From: Mesodorylaimus sp. YZB2_4
Lineage: Eukaryota > Nematoda > Enoplea > Dorylaimida > Dorylaimidae
DNA length: 64,000 nt
Assembly (NCBI GenBank): GCA_030248295.1
Contig: JASANH010000025.1
Span: 39,617 to 103,616 of the forward strand
Reading direction: 5' to 3'
Shown: piece after piece, positions 44,349-53,840 of the stretch
Layout of the letters: every line of letters starts with the position of its first letter
Position numbering within the stretch: the stretch's first letter is position 1
The notes under the pieces: model-generated
Seen by the model: only the letters and a program-made list of their open reading frames with translations
The model's database searches: none
Told to the model about the DNA's origin: nothing
Program-made: the position numbers and the translations under genes

Positions 44349-47300
44349 CTCCCCACTGACGATTTCTAAGGGGTATAATTGACCTATTGCGCGTTTGATT
44401 TCTTGTCCATTGGCCAGCTTGATGATGGCGACACGAATGTTTCCATCAGTTGATGTTATGACACCTTTGATGATGCCAGTGCGCCAACGATGTCGCGGGT
44501 CTTCTGACTTAATTTGCACGATTTCTCCGATTTGCGGTGCGGATGCTGACTTGAGCCTTCCTTGTTTGAGTTGAACCCTCTGGCGTTCTCGCAGAGATGT
44601 CAAGTATTCGGTTTGCCACACTCGAACGAATGCATTGTATATGTTGCGTAGACGTGTCCAGTATTCTTTGATGGCCTGTTCGTTTAAGGTGGCCACGCTT
44701 TCTCCACGAGGGGATTCTCCTGGATGTGTAAAATGAGCTGGCGTTATTACCGTTTCTCCGATTTCAGATCCCACATGCACGAGTGGGCGATCATTGATTA
44801 CAGCTTCTATTTCGGCTGTAAGCACCTGCAGCTGTCGCGAGTTGAGTAGTGCATTTCCGACTGTCTTGAGCAGCGCTCGCTTAACCATTCCCACAAGTCG
44901 CTCGTAGAAACCACCCATCCAGGGGGCCCGTTCAGGTATACGTTTCCATTGAATTCCATGGTCAGCAGCGAACCTCTGTACGTGCTTTGCGGTGAATTGA
45001 CCGGCGTTGTCCGACCAGACCACTTTTGGCTTTTGTCGGCGTGCGATATAGATGCGGAAAACGTTGAGAAAGTCGTCAGCGCCTAAGCCCTCAACGACCT
45101 CGAGATGGACTGCCCTTGTTGCGGTGCATGTAAATAGGCAGATCCAACGCTTTGCGAGTTTGTTCTTCCCAATTGTAACTGTGAGTGGACCAAGGTAGTC
45201 GACGCCAATCGACCCGAACGGTGTGAAGACATTGACTCGTTCACGCGGTAAGCTTGGAGATTCTGGCGCAGTAAATGGACCTCCATCGAGCTTTTTGCAC
45301 TGAGTGCAGCGACGAATGACATTGAACACAACCTGCCGTCCGGCGGTGACCCAAAAGCGTTGGCGAAGATGAGCGAGCGTCTGTGCCGTTCCAGCGTGAC
45401 ACAGTTGAGCGTGAGTGTGTGCGATTATCAACTTCGCAAGCTCAGATTTCCTCGATAGCAGGATTGGCTTCTTTGCCTCTTCGTTCAGAGGAGCGTGTGT
45501 GATCCGACCTCGACCTCGAATCAGACCCTTGGCATCCAGTTCTAGCGGGATTTGTCCGATGTGTACTGATTCTCCACATTCTAGACGTTGTCGTTCTTCT
45601 CCAAAGTGCGCTTCTTGATCTCGTTTTATCCAGTATGACTCTGCGATTTCTATGTCATGCGCCGTAAGTTGTTCTCCCTTATAGCTGTCTTGACTTCGGC
45701 ATTTCCGTCCAAATTTCTGACACAATGCTGTGATTCGAAGCAGGCGTGTATAGCTTGAAAAGTTCTGAACTTCTAATCGGTCTGGTGGCCTCGCCGTGGC
45801 AACCATTGTAAACAGCGGTGTTTTCTTTCTAGCCTCTTCTGATTCAATGTTTTCCTGTGTCGTCTGATCCACCATATGTTCGTTGCCAGGCCATTCCGAT
45901 TCAGGATGTATTAGCCATTTCGGGCCATGCCACCATTGCGAATCTTTCTGCAGTTCGGCGCTTGACCTTCCTCTCGTGGCTGTGTCTGCCGGATTGTCTT
46001 TCGTAGGCACATAGCGAAAGCGCAGATGTGGGTTTTTCTTGATATCACGTACTCGATTCTCGACAAAGACTGAGAGCGGCTTGACTGACCGTATCCAATG
46101 GAGAACGCATTGAGAATCACTCCAGATCGTGATGGCAGCGATGTTGCCTGGGAAAGCTTGTTGCACGTGCTGCACTATCTTTACGCCCAAGTCGACTCCA
46201 AGGAGTTCTAAGCGAGGTATCGTTATCGTTCTGGTTGGTGCCAACCTTGACTTTGCGAAGATGATGTTGGCATTGATGCGATCTGACGATATTTCACGAA
46301 GATAGATTGCAGTGGCGTACATTCGCGCGGATGCATCACAGAACGCGTGAAGTTCGAACAGAATGCCCTCTCTTACGTTTGTGCCAATCCAACGTGGGAT
46401 GTTGAGCGGCGTTGACTGCAATATTTCTTCTTGGATCATTTCGAATGCTTGTTTCTGATCTGCCAGGAGCAGTTGGTCCCACTGCAGGTCGATTGCCCAT
46501 AAGCTTTGCAAGAACACTTTTGCCTTGGTGTATATTGGACAAAATATGCCAAGCGGGTCAAAACTTTGATGCACGAAGCGGAGGATGGCTCGTTTAGTGA
46601 TGAAATCCTCTTTCAGTGGTTCGCCTTGATTGATGCTGATGCTGTCTGCTTGCACATCCCAAGGTACTCCCAGCACTTTGACTTGCTGCGATGGCCCCCG
46701 ATCCTTCTCTGGGAACCACGATTGAAGTTCTTTGGCATTTGTAGTCCATTCACGAAGGTTCATTGAAGCGATGGCGAAGAGTTGTTTGGCAGTCTCGTAG
46801 AATTGCTTGCTCTGTTCGAGTGTATGACAGCCAGTGATGACGTTGTCCACATAGATATTCTGAGCGATTTTTTCTGCAACAGGTCCGCCTTTCAGATTGA
46901 GATGATGCAAAATGGTTGCTGCGAGTAAGAATGGACTCGAGATCACCCCGAATGGCACTCGTGTGAAACGATATTCGATTAAGTTGCCTGGCGATGCGGA
47001 TTTGGTTATGTCTTTGATCCAGATGAAGCGGGTAACATCACGGTCTTCTTCTTGTAAGCCAACTTGCAAGAATGCCTTCTCGATGTCGGAGATGAGAGCG
47101 ATTTGATGTAAGCGGAAGCGAATCAGGAGTTTGCCTACATCCTCGAGGATGACTGGACCACGATAAAGACATTCATTTAGGCTTCGTTCTGCGTTTTTGC
47201 TGCGCGCAGAGCCATCATATACTATGCGAACCTTTGTGGTTGTTTTCTGTGGCGTAATGACCGGATGATGAGCTAAGTAGTGCACTGGACCTTGCGGCCG

Positions 47301-49688
47301 TTCCTTTGAAGCTTCCGGAACCTCTTCGATGATTCCTTTCTTTAATTGATCCTCGATGATTTCATCGTACTTCTTCAGGAGCTCAGGTTCACCTTTCAAG
47401 CGTTTGCAAACCGAACTAACGCGATCATGAGCGAGCTTATAATTTCCTGGCGGTTTAACCTCTGGGTCCTTCCAGGGCCACTTGACCTCATATCGGCCAT
47501 TTCTGTACGCGATAGTGCGATTGAAATAAGCGAGTGCCTTCTCGTCTTCTTCTTCCTTCTTCTCGTGTTTCAGACCAACCTTTTCGAGTTCCCATAGATC
47601 CCTGAGTTCGCACTGCGTTTGATCTGAGCCAAGTGTTTCTTCAAATGGCATTATTCCATAGACCGACGGTTGCGTGATTGTGAGCATGGCCGTTTGTTGC
47701 TGATGGTTATCTGAGTGTACCTCCAAATGACCAGCTATGACGTAGCCAAACTTGGTGGGGATGATGCTGACTGTATCCCGAATTCGGATAGGGGCGCCTA
47801 TGGCGACCAGCGGGTAGTAGTCGCTCCCTAGTAGCAGATCGACTCCGAATGGTTTGTCTTCATGCAGCGTCGAGTCTGCGATGTCGTACTCTTCTAATTC
47901 TCCAGCGATAGCTTCATATGCGTCTTGCGGGCGATATAGCGGCGTAGTGATTTCGTCCAGAACCTTTGCTTGGACACTGATGCGAGTCCCATCACGAGTT
48001 TCGAGATGGACTTTTACGATAGGCGTAGTGATGCAGACCGGTTTCGATTGGAACCTTCCAACCCAAATCTTCTCGCGTTTGAGCTCTTTCAATTGTAACT
48101 GGTCAGCGATGGCTTTGCGTATGTACGTATCTGTCGATCCTGGATCGATGACAAGATTGACCTTCTGCCTGGGCGTTTTATTCCTTGGGAACTGATAAGC
48201 GTTTACAACCGCAGTCTGCAAGAATGACCGTTTGGTATTTGCAAATAGAGCGATTCCTGCCGGTTTCGCGTTTTCCTCAAGAGGTGTCGATTTTTCTTTG
48301 ATCGGGCACAAGGCGGAGTGATGCTTGCGGATTTTTGGATTTTCCCATTTGCAGTAGCGACATGGTTTTTGCTTCTCTTTGCAATCCTTTGCGAGATGAT
48401 TTGACCGCAGACATATGAAGCAGCGATTTTTCAACTGGGCGCGGCGTTCCTCTTCCGTTTTGAACTTTGTACACTCATCGGAGTAATGCTTTTCATCGCA
48501 GAAGGCGCAATTTGGAACTTTCTTCGAGTGGACCAACAACGTTTCCGTTGTGCGATGATAATGAGCGGATTTATCGTCTCTGCGATTTTGGCCCTCGCTC
48601 TGAGGTTTCCCTTTTCGTTCTACAGGCGAGTGCTTGCCATGAGTCGGGCTATAGCAGTGGATATCAGCGATTTGACGAACTGCCTCCAGGAACTCCTCGA
48701 CTTTCCATGCCTTCTTTCCTGTTTTCTCCTGCAACCGCCTCTGGAACTCGACTGGCAACTTTGAGTAGAATGTGATAACCCAGGCGTCGTCGACCCCTCT
48801 GCCGAGAGCTTCAATCGATCGCAAGTGCATTTCGAACTTGTTCAGTATGACTGGGACATATGTCATTGTATGCGCGACTGGGAGTTCATTTATGGCAATA
48901 GCATGCTCTTGAATGATAAGATCTGGCTGATCATAGCGCTGTTTCAAACGGCGAGCGACGACCTCATAATTTTCGTTGGTGATAGCGAATCCCCTGACCA
49001 TGTCGAGCGGTTCACCCTTGAGCGACTTCATGAGGTAGTCCAACTTCGTGCGGTTATCGCAGCTCCTATTACGATCGATAGTAGCTTCGAAGGAATCCCA
49101 AAATGGTTTCCATTGCATGAGATCACCGCCAAATTCTGCCAGAGTGAGCTTTGGAAGTTTTACGTTACCAGCGCCGCTTACGCTGCCGTTATTTTGCGGA
49201 TTACCGTTTTGTAGTGCTGCTGCCATGGCCTCCCGTTGCGTTTCCATTCGCCGCGCCGACTCGCGCTCCATAATCTCAAACTCTTTCTGCAGCTTCTGCC
49301 TGCGCTCCTCCGTTTCCATGACCCGCAGACGTTCCCGTTCCCCCTCTGCCACTTCACGCTGCCTACGCGCTGCGGCTGCCTTCAACTTAGCTCGCACGTG
49401 CGCCCTGATCTCGACGACTTCGGCCTCGATTTCAGCCGCTTCCACCGATTCCTCCTCCGTTGTCCCATTTTCCTCAACACCATCCAACTCCCGCATCAGC
49501 GCTTCGTATTTCTCATAAAGACCGTCCAATTTACTTACGTATCCTTCGCACTCCTCTTCCAACTTCGCGAGATGCCTCGACTCGACCGTTTCCAGTTCCA
49601 CTTGCGGACTTCGCCCCATTGCTGCGCGTAGAATCTTCTTCGCAGGGCCCAGACGTTGGCGAATTCGGCCACCCGAGACCGCTGCCAT
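44319..49688 (-). CDS. BEL/Pao gag-pol polyprotein, intact
   Basis: About 1789 codons from ATG at 49688 (MAAVSGGRIRQRLG); the frame is open further upstream but without ATG. In order: coiled coil (EEERRQ-type heptads, residues 40-190); gag core KLPKLTLAEFGGDLMQWKPF; Cys-His boxes CAFCDEKHYSDEC, CFICLRSNHLAKDC and CRYCKW; retropepsin-like VNLVIDPGSTDTYI; RT with RIVYDGSARS, LISDIEKAFLQV, FGVISSPF and YVDNVI (Asn for the second Asp of YVDD); RNase H with HAFCDAS and IWSDSQCVLHWI; integrase zinc finger (HAQLCHAG...CTQCKK) and D,D,E core (GVDYLGPL, VWSDNAGQF, MGGFYERLVG); C-terminal DUF5641-type domain ending QLYPLEIV. No stop or frameshift. Probably still able to move. Confidence 0.95.
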   Translation of the reverse strand: MAAVSGGRIRQRLGPAKKILRAAMGRSPQVELETVESRHLAKLEEECEGYVSKLDGLYEKYEALMRELDGVEENGTTEEESVEAAEIEAEVVEIRAHVRAKLKAAAARRQREVAEGERERLRVMETEERRQKLQKEFEIMERESARRMETQREAMAAALQNGNPQNNGSVSGAGNVKLPKLTLAEFGGDLMQWKPFWDSFEATIDRNRSCDNRTKLDYLMKSLKGEPLDMVRGFAITNENYEVVARRLKQRYDQPDLIIQEHAIAINELPVAHTMTYVPVILNKFEMHLRSIEALGRGVDDAWVITFYSKLPVEFQRRLQEKTGKKAWKVEEFLEAVRQIADIHCYSPTHGKHSPVERKGKPQSEGQNRRDDKSAHYHRTTETLLVHSKKVPNCAFCDEKHYSDECTKFKTEEERRAQLKNRCFICLRSNHLAKDCKEKQKPCRYCKWENPKIRKHHSALCPIKEKSTPLEENAKPAGIALFANTKRSFLQTAVVNAYQFPRNKTPRQKVNLVIDPGSTDTYIRKAIADQLQLKELKREKIWVGRFQSKPVCITTPIVKVHLETRDGTRISVQAKVLDEITTPLYRPQDAYEAIAGELEEYDIADSTLHEDKPFGVDLLLGSDYYPLVAIGAPIRIRDTVSIIPTKFGYVIAGHLEVHSDNHQQQTAMLTITQPSVYGIMPFEETLGSDQTQCELRDLWELEKVGLKHEKKEEEDEKALAYFNRTIAYRNGRYEVKWPWKDPEVKPPGNYKLAHDRVSSVCKRLKGEPELLKKYDEIIEDQLKKGIIEEVPEASKERPQGPVHYLAHHPVITPQKTTTKVRIVYDGSARSKNAERSLNECLYRGPVILEDVGKLLIRFRLHQIALISDIEKAFLQVGLQEEDRDVTRFIWIKDITKSASPGNLIEYRFTRVPFGVISSPFLLAATILHHLNLKGGPVAEKIAQNIYVDNVITGCHTLEQSKQFYETAKQLFAIASMNLREWTTNAKELQSWFPEKDRGPSQQVKVLGVPWDVQADSISINQGEPLKEDFITKRAILRFVHQSFDPLGIFCPIYTKAKVFLQSLWAIDLQWDQLLLADQKQAFEMIQEEILQSTPLNIPRWIGTNVREGILFELHAFCDASARMYATAIYLREISSDRINANIIFAKSRLAPTRTITIPRLELLGVDLGVKIVQHVQQAFPGNIAAITIWSDSQCVLHWIRSVKPLSVFVENRVRDIKKNPHLRFRYVPTKDNPADTATRGRSSAELQKDSQWWHGPKWLIHPESEWPGNEHMVDQTTQENIESEEARKKTPLFTMVATARPPDRLEVQNFSSYTRLLRITALCQKFGRKCRSQDSYKGEQLTAHDIEIAESYWIKRDQEAHFGEERQRLECGESVHIGQIPLELDAKGLIRGRGRITHAPLNEEAKKPILLSRKSELAKLIIAHTHAQLCHAGTAQTLAHLRQRFWVTAGRQVVFNVIRRCTQCKKLDGGPFTAPESPSLPRERVNVFTPFGSIGVDYLGPLTVTIGKNKLAKRWICLFTCTATRAVHLEVVEGLGADDFLNVFRIYIARRQKPKVVWSDNAGQFTAKHVQRFAADHGIQWKRIPERAPWMGGFYERLVGMVKRALLKTVGNALLNSRQLQVLTAEIEAVINDRPLVHVGSEIGETVITPAHFTHPGESPRGESVATLNEQAIKEYWTRLRNIYNAFVRVWQTEYLTSLRERQRVQLKQGRLKSASAPQIGEIVQIKSEDPRHRWRTGIIKGVITSTDGNIRVAIIKLANGQEIKRAIGQLYPLEIVSGECRGLESNRE

Positions 49689-49756
49689 TTTCGATCTTCC
49701 GTTGCCCGTCCCACGACCAACCGAACCAACGTTAACCAAACCGAACCAACCAACCA

Positions 49757-49769
49757 CGTTCTGCTACCA
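49757..49769 (-). other. Primer-binding site of BEL-2
   Basis: TGGTAGCAGAACG in element orientation, two bases from the 5' LTR. Same 13 bases as in BEL-1, so both use the same primer tRNA. Confidence 0.8.
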
Positions 49770-49771
49770 CT

Positions 49772-50001
49772 TGACGCGAATAGGTTGTCGTTGGTGACGG
49801 ACGCGTGCCTGGCGATAGTCGTATGCGTAACGAAACTAGCGTTTATATATAGATACTCTTTCGAACCGACCGTACACTATGACAGTAAAACGAAAAGAAA
49901 CCCCGTTCCTATGTCCTAACATGATACCTGGCTTAGCGGGTGTAAAGTGTCATCTATCGTCCTTCTTTACATCACTCGCGGTTGCTCTCCAATCCGCGAC
50001 A
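49772..50001 (-). repeat. 5' LTR of BEL-2
   Basis: 230 bp, identical by eye to 44119-44348. Outside it lies a C-rich stretch (CACCCCCCAACCCCCCCC) at 50009-50026. Confidence 0.93.
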
Positions 50002-50053
50002 CAAAAACACCCCCCAACCCCCCCCGAACGGTTGCCGTGAAATGTTTTTTCCT

Positions 50054-50140
50054 ATGACTCATCGTCTGCCTCCGAAACAAGTCAAGGCCCTTCTAAAGAA
50101 CCGTCGCTCCAAGAAAAAACGAGAATCAGTAGTCAAATAA
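50054..50140 (+). CDS. Short basic ORF, uncertain
   Basis: 28 codons, MTHRLPPKQVKALLKNRRSK followed by KKRESVVK and TAA. Very basic and helical, like a nuclear-localisation or DNA-binding tail. Could be the last exon of a gene cut by BEL-2. No homologue recognised. Confidence 0.25.
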   Translation: MTHRLPPKQVKALLKNRRSKKKRESVVK

Positions 50141-50617
50141 ACTTCGAAAGCCGACGCTGTGACAAAATTCCAAGCATCAGGCTGCGACCACTGCCTTGCG
50201 TCAAGTATTTCGCCCTCGAGTGGACAATGGCCAGTCGCATCATACGAGCAAGCAACAACTGATCAAAAGTGAAATGAACAAGGATCAATCGATCAAGAAG
50301 AAGTTGGGCAAGAATCAAGAAGCTGTGTTCGAGGCATGCCCACAAGATGAAGCATCGCCTATTATTGACTTGGATTTGGTGAGACAGAGAGTAGCAAGAT
50401 GACAAAGCATAAGTATGCTCAGCTGCCATATTTGGAAGAAGTTGTGCTGCATCCCTATAGGGCCTTTTCTTTGTAGCCGAGTCTGTTTTGAATCTTTTTC
50501 AAGCATGATGGTGCATACCTGTGTCTTTCTTATGCATTTCGGTTGCTGACCATTTCATCAATTTGAAAATGTTTATAAGATGTTCTTTTATGACGTACTT
50601 TTTCTAGCCGTGCAAAA

Positions 50618-50750
50618 AAATTCACCCGTCTAGTCGCAGGCATGTCCTACAAAAATCACCCATCAAGTCGCAGGCGTCTTCTCCGAAAACACACACACAC
50701 ACACACACACAAAGTCACCCATCTAGCCGCAGCTATGCTCTCCGAAAAGT
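50618..50750 (+). repeat. Three degenerate copies of a roughly 40-bp unit with an internal (CA)n
   Basis: Units share TCACCCaTCaAGtCGCAGgC...CTCCGAAAA, starting near 50621, 50657 and 50714. A pure (AC)11 microsatellite at 50689-50710 separates the second and third. Non-coding. Confidence 0.65.
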
Positions 50751-51492
50751 CACCTCTCGGGGGTGAAAACACCCAACCTGTTGGCGGGAAAAAACTAAGG
50801 GGTCAGGCAGAAGCCCATTTGTCAGTCAGACGTGCCTCCATCATCGAGCTAGTCAAGTCGCCACCTGAGTTTTGCTTTATTGCGCTGCGTGAAAAATGTC
50901 TCGAAATTTGCCCCGAGTTTGCGAGTGAGTATTTATTCATGAGACGATAGAAGGGGTCTACGATGAGGCAGTGTTGGCCTGTGAGCATATGGCTGAGCTA
51001 ACAATGGTGATAGGGTGATGGGGTGATAGGCTTGTAAGAGTGATAGTGTAATGTGGCCTAGTTTCGGCTGGGTGGTCCCTATGAGGGAAACCATTAGTTT
51101 AGTGCCATCGAGACTAGTCGTATCCTCGCAGTCAGGTGCTCAAGGATCGAATATGTCTAAACTAGGTCTGAGCACATTGTTTGCTCCAACCATACTGCTG
51201 CCCAAAGTCCAGAGAGCATATGCCCTAAAGTTTAAGCGAGTGACATGGTTGTTGTCGGTCTAGGACATTAGGTGTAGTAAGCCTCTGACATTTTTGAGAT
51301 GGAGGAATAAAGGCCTAAGGGAGATGGCTAATGGGCAAGATTCTTCAGGTACTGACACGACTATAAGTGCTGGAAAAATACCGTAATGTTGCATAGTGTC
51401 TGATACTGAGTCTGAGATCAGGCGGCACATGTGATAATGAGTCTAATGCTTCTTTATCTTTTCAGTTACGTTGATCCATCGACGGGAAAACA

Positions 51493-52311
51493 GTGCACGG
51501 CCATCATGAAAGGAGCCGCCCATCGCTCCAGACATATAGCCGAAGTGCACTAGTTGAAGGCCCAGGCCGTGGTCAGCGTGTGAGGGCCGAGGACAGAGAA
51601 CGGATGATGGAAGAAGAGCACGACGAATACAAGCGGAAAAATTTCTGGGAAGTAAGTGCACTTTACCTGCCTTTTATGCCTGTGGCTCTAGCCAACTATT
51701 AATAATGTCCCTAGCCCTCGAGTATAAGGGATATACAGTATGGCATTATGGCCTGGGTGAACATCGAGACCCTCCTTAGAAGTAGAGGGTAGAGGTCTTA
51801 GCTAAGCACTCTGTCCTCTGTAGCTAGAAAAGTCAGCCTATTGACCAATAACAATTTCACAACTTGACTCTCAATTCTTCCCAGCAGAGGAAGTCTTCCG
51901 CTAGCACCACCAGCTGCACTGCGTCCTGCACCGCAACGCATCCCGCCACTGCGTCCTCCGCCGCCGTTCTCATCGTGTCCACTGCCGCCACTGCGTCCAC
52001 CGCCACCACTCCGTCCACCGCCGCCCCTACCGCCACTTCGTCCACTGTCGCCTCAGGCGTATTCGCCATCGTATTTTGTGATCGAAAAGTGGTTAAAACT
52101 TATCCGACGGACCATCAAGTGTGGAACGGCCTATGAAGAGGACGGGAGTGCCTATACGAGCGGGGGAAGAATGATTATTCGTCACAGCTTCGATTTCGTG
52201 ATTGGGTTCGATGATCAAGCACAAAAATTCACCAATTTCCTTCATGTGGTCGTCAAAGGCGGATACGTTTACACGGCTTATCCGCGTGAACAGGCTAGGT
52301 GGGAATCGTAA
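51493..52311 (+). CDS. Proline-rich two-exon gene with an unidentified C-terminal domain
   Basis: The first exon (to about 51652, ending at a GTAAGT donor) gives SRSALVEGPGRGQRVRAEDR, then ERMMEEEHDEYKRKNFWE, a charged helix. The second, from about 51884, gives a linker of LRPPPPL-type repeats (51900-52050) and then a compact domain: YFVIEKWLKLIRRTIKCG, EDGSAYTSGGRMIIRHSFDF, VIGFDD, FLHVVVKGGYVYTAYP, with TAA at about 52309. The short helix with W-L and the final strand ending T-A-Y-P recall bacterial secreted RNase domains of the CdiA-CT RNase-A-like or BECR type, but this is a weak visual resemblance. Start and splice phase are unproven. Confidence 0.4.
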
Positions 52312-52707
52312 TTTTTGTTGTGTTTTTTGAGATACTGTACAGTAATAATGTGCCTTCGCGTTTTGTGTGTGATGTATGTTCTTGTTATTCTCGCATAATG
52401 ATATCATATTTTAGTGCAGAATACATGAGTCTGGTATCAACTTGTTGGCTGGCCACTTATACTGGCTCCCACAAAGTCACCATGACTGTACTGTAAGCCT
52501 GGCATAATGTATAGAAGTCTTAAGGCATTTTAAAATGGGACCTAGAATGAGCGAATTCAAATAGGTGAGGCGCCATTTCGAATTCAAGTGCATGGGATGT
52601 TCAGGCAGCACTTTTAAATATTTTTGAAGTACATCCGAGCAACTAAGCGACTATAAAAGCGGAGTCGCAGTTACTTTCAATCACTGTCAGCTTTGTTTTC
52701 TCTGGGA

Positions 52708-53163
52708 ATGGCCGGTTTGGTAACGAGTCAAGTTGTCAGGAATTTTGTGTAGCATTGGTGACGCTGGCCCGCCACCTAATCAATACGCATTGGCCATACG
52801 TCGGGCAGTGAAAAAGTTTTTCAAGAACAAACGATTCTTACTGATTGCTAACGTGAAATCGATTGAAATAACCAGACTCAAGCAGGTCGCAGATAAAGTG
52901 TTCGCCAGTGGTATCACATGGCAGAGAATTGTGGCCTTCTACGCCTTGGTTGCCCACTACGCCCGATTCGCCCCAACAAGTGCCGAGTTTCTGATTCATC
53001 CATTGGTCTCCTATTCCAATACACAACTACGGGCGTGGATCAAGAACCGTACTTGGGATTATTTCCTTTGTTCCGGACTGATTTTAGCCCAACAGTGAAA
53101 AGTGTACTTGTACTGACCATGCTGTGCACTGCCATACTTTCACTATTCGTGTTCGCCCAGTGA
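52708..53163 (+). pseudogene. Bcl-2-family apoptosis regulator, two frameshifts
   Basis: Bcl-2 proteins control apoptosis at the outer mitochondrial membrane. ATG at 52708 opens a BH4-like SQVVRNFV, then a frame change near 52745. The main frame carries ALAIRRAVKKFFKNKR (BH3-like), LKQVADKVFASGITWQRIVA, FYALVAHYA (BH1; usual F-x-x-G-x-N-W-G-R-I-V-A-F) and LRAWIKNRTWDYFL (BH2; usual W-I-x-x-x-x-G-W). The hydrophobic tail anchor SVLVLTMLCTAILSLFVFAQ is in the next frame, ending at 53163, so a second shift lies near 53070-53095. Order, spacing and anchor all fit. It sits just before a Maverick-type zinc-finger ORF and integrase. Host ced-9-like gene copy or Maverick-borne viral Bcl-2 are both possible. 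Confidence 0.75.
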
Positions 53164-53584
53164 CCATGACGTATCCGTTTACCTGAGTGCTCATTCCCAT
53201 ATGATGAATGTGCATGTGTTCGGACCAGAATAAAATGGATTCACTGTCGGAATGCCTGCCACTGTGACATATCAGATCCATATTTTCATAGCCGTACAAC
53301 ATCATAATGTTCAAGCAAGCAAAATAGACTGGCGTGAACGGTTTCACTTTCCACTTGTCATTCTCCTGTTCACAATAGAAGTTGCTCCTTTTCTTGGCGA
53401 TCTCTCCCACAGTCTTCGGTTTCCCCATGCTAGTTTGCCAAACTGACTTGACCAAAACCGGGCACTGCCACCGTGTTGATTCTTTATCATGGCATCCGGA
53501 GTTCCAGCCAACAGAGCGGTGACTTCGGGTAGTTTGGGCGGTTCTTCCATTTGTAATGTCACGTGGTGATTTTCCTAGACCCAA
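53084..53584 (-). CDS. Unrecognised ORF, relative of 43526-43987
   Basis: The minus reading shares CPVLVKSVWQTSMGKPKTVG, a Glu/Lys-rich link, and a VYFACLNIMMLYGYENMDLI block with the 43.5-kb ORF. Further upstream (53560-53630) another frame holds KFNHNALEAYVHWV, equivalent to the other copy's start, so a frameshift separates the N-terminus. Its 3' end overlaps the Bcl-2-like tail on the opposite strand. Function unknown; it lies between the Bcl-2-like gene and the zinc-finger/integrase pair. Confidence 0.5.
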   Translation of the reverse strand: MGLGKSPRDITNGRTAQTTRSHRSVGWNSGCHDKESTRWQCPVLVKSVWQTSMGKPKTVGEIAKKRSNFYCEQENDKWKVKPFTPVYFACLNIMMLYGYENMDLICHSGRHSDSESILFWSEHMHIHHMGMSTQVNGYVMVTGRTRIVKVWQCTAWSVQVHFSLLG

Positions 53585-53840
53585 TGAACGTAGGCTTCCA
53601 AAGCGTTATGATTAAACTTGGAGAAGGCCATTTTTTCGGGTAGTTAATTTACGAGAGCGAATATTGGACCAACCTTCCAGTACCGGAGCAGGGGAAGACA
53701 ATGATTTTTCTGGCTAAACGGCCCCCTTATATAGCTTTTTAGATTCAGACAAGTCTGGACACCTTCATATGACGTCCTAGCTGGCTTGCCAAGAACTCCT
53801 ATAAATAGACGAGTGGAAGTGAGAAGTCGTCATTGTCAAA

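Larger units (their letters stand above)
44119..50001 (-). mobile_element. Complete BEL/Pao LTR retrotransposon (BEL-2)
   Basis: Element on minus: 5' LTR at 49772-50001, 3' LTR at 44119-44348, 230 bp each and identical by eye, starting TGTCGCGG and ending CGCGTCA. The primer-binding site TGGTAGCAGAACG lies two bases inside the 5' LTR and a purine tract (AGTGGGGAG) abuts the 3' LTR. One uninterrupted gag-pol ORF fills the interior. No envelope. Identical LTRs imply a recent insertion, yet flanking 5-mers (CCTGT and CAAAA) do not match, so no target duplication is visible. Confidence 0.95.

Noticed and set aside
44319-49757. Start of BEL-2 polyprotein at 49757
   Set aside because: That position is a GTG overlapping the primer-binding site; the first ATG is at 49688.
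51857-52136. Ala/Val/Asp-rich (minus) and Ser/Thr/Ala-rich (plus) ORFs
   Set aside because: Other frames of the proline-rich linker; the frame that continues into a compact domain is preferred.
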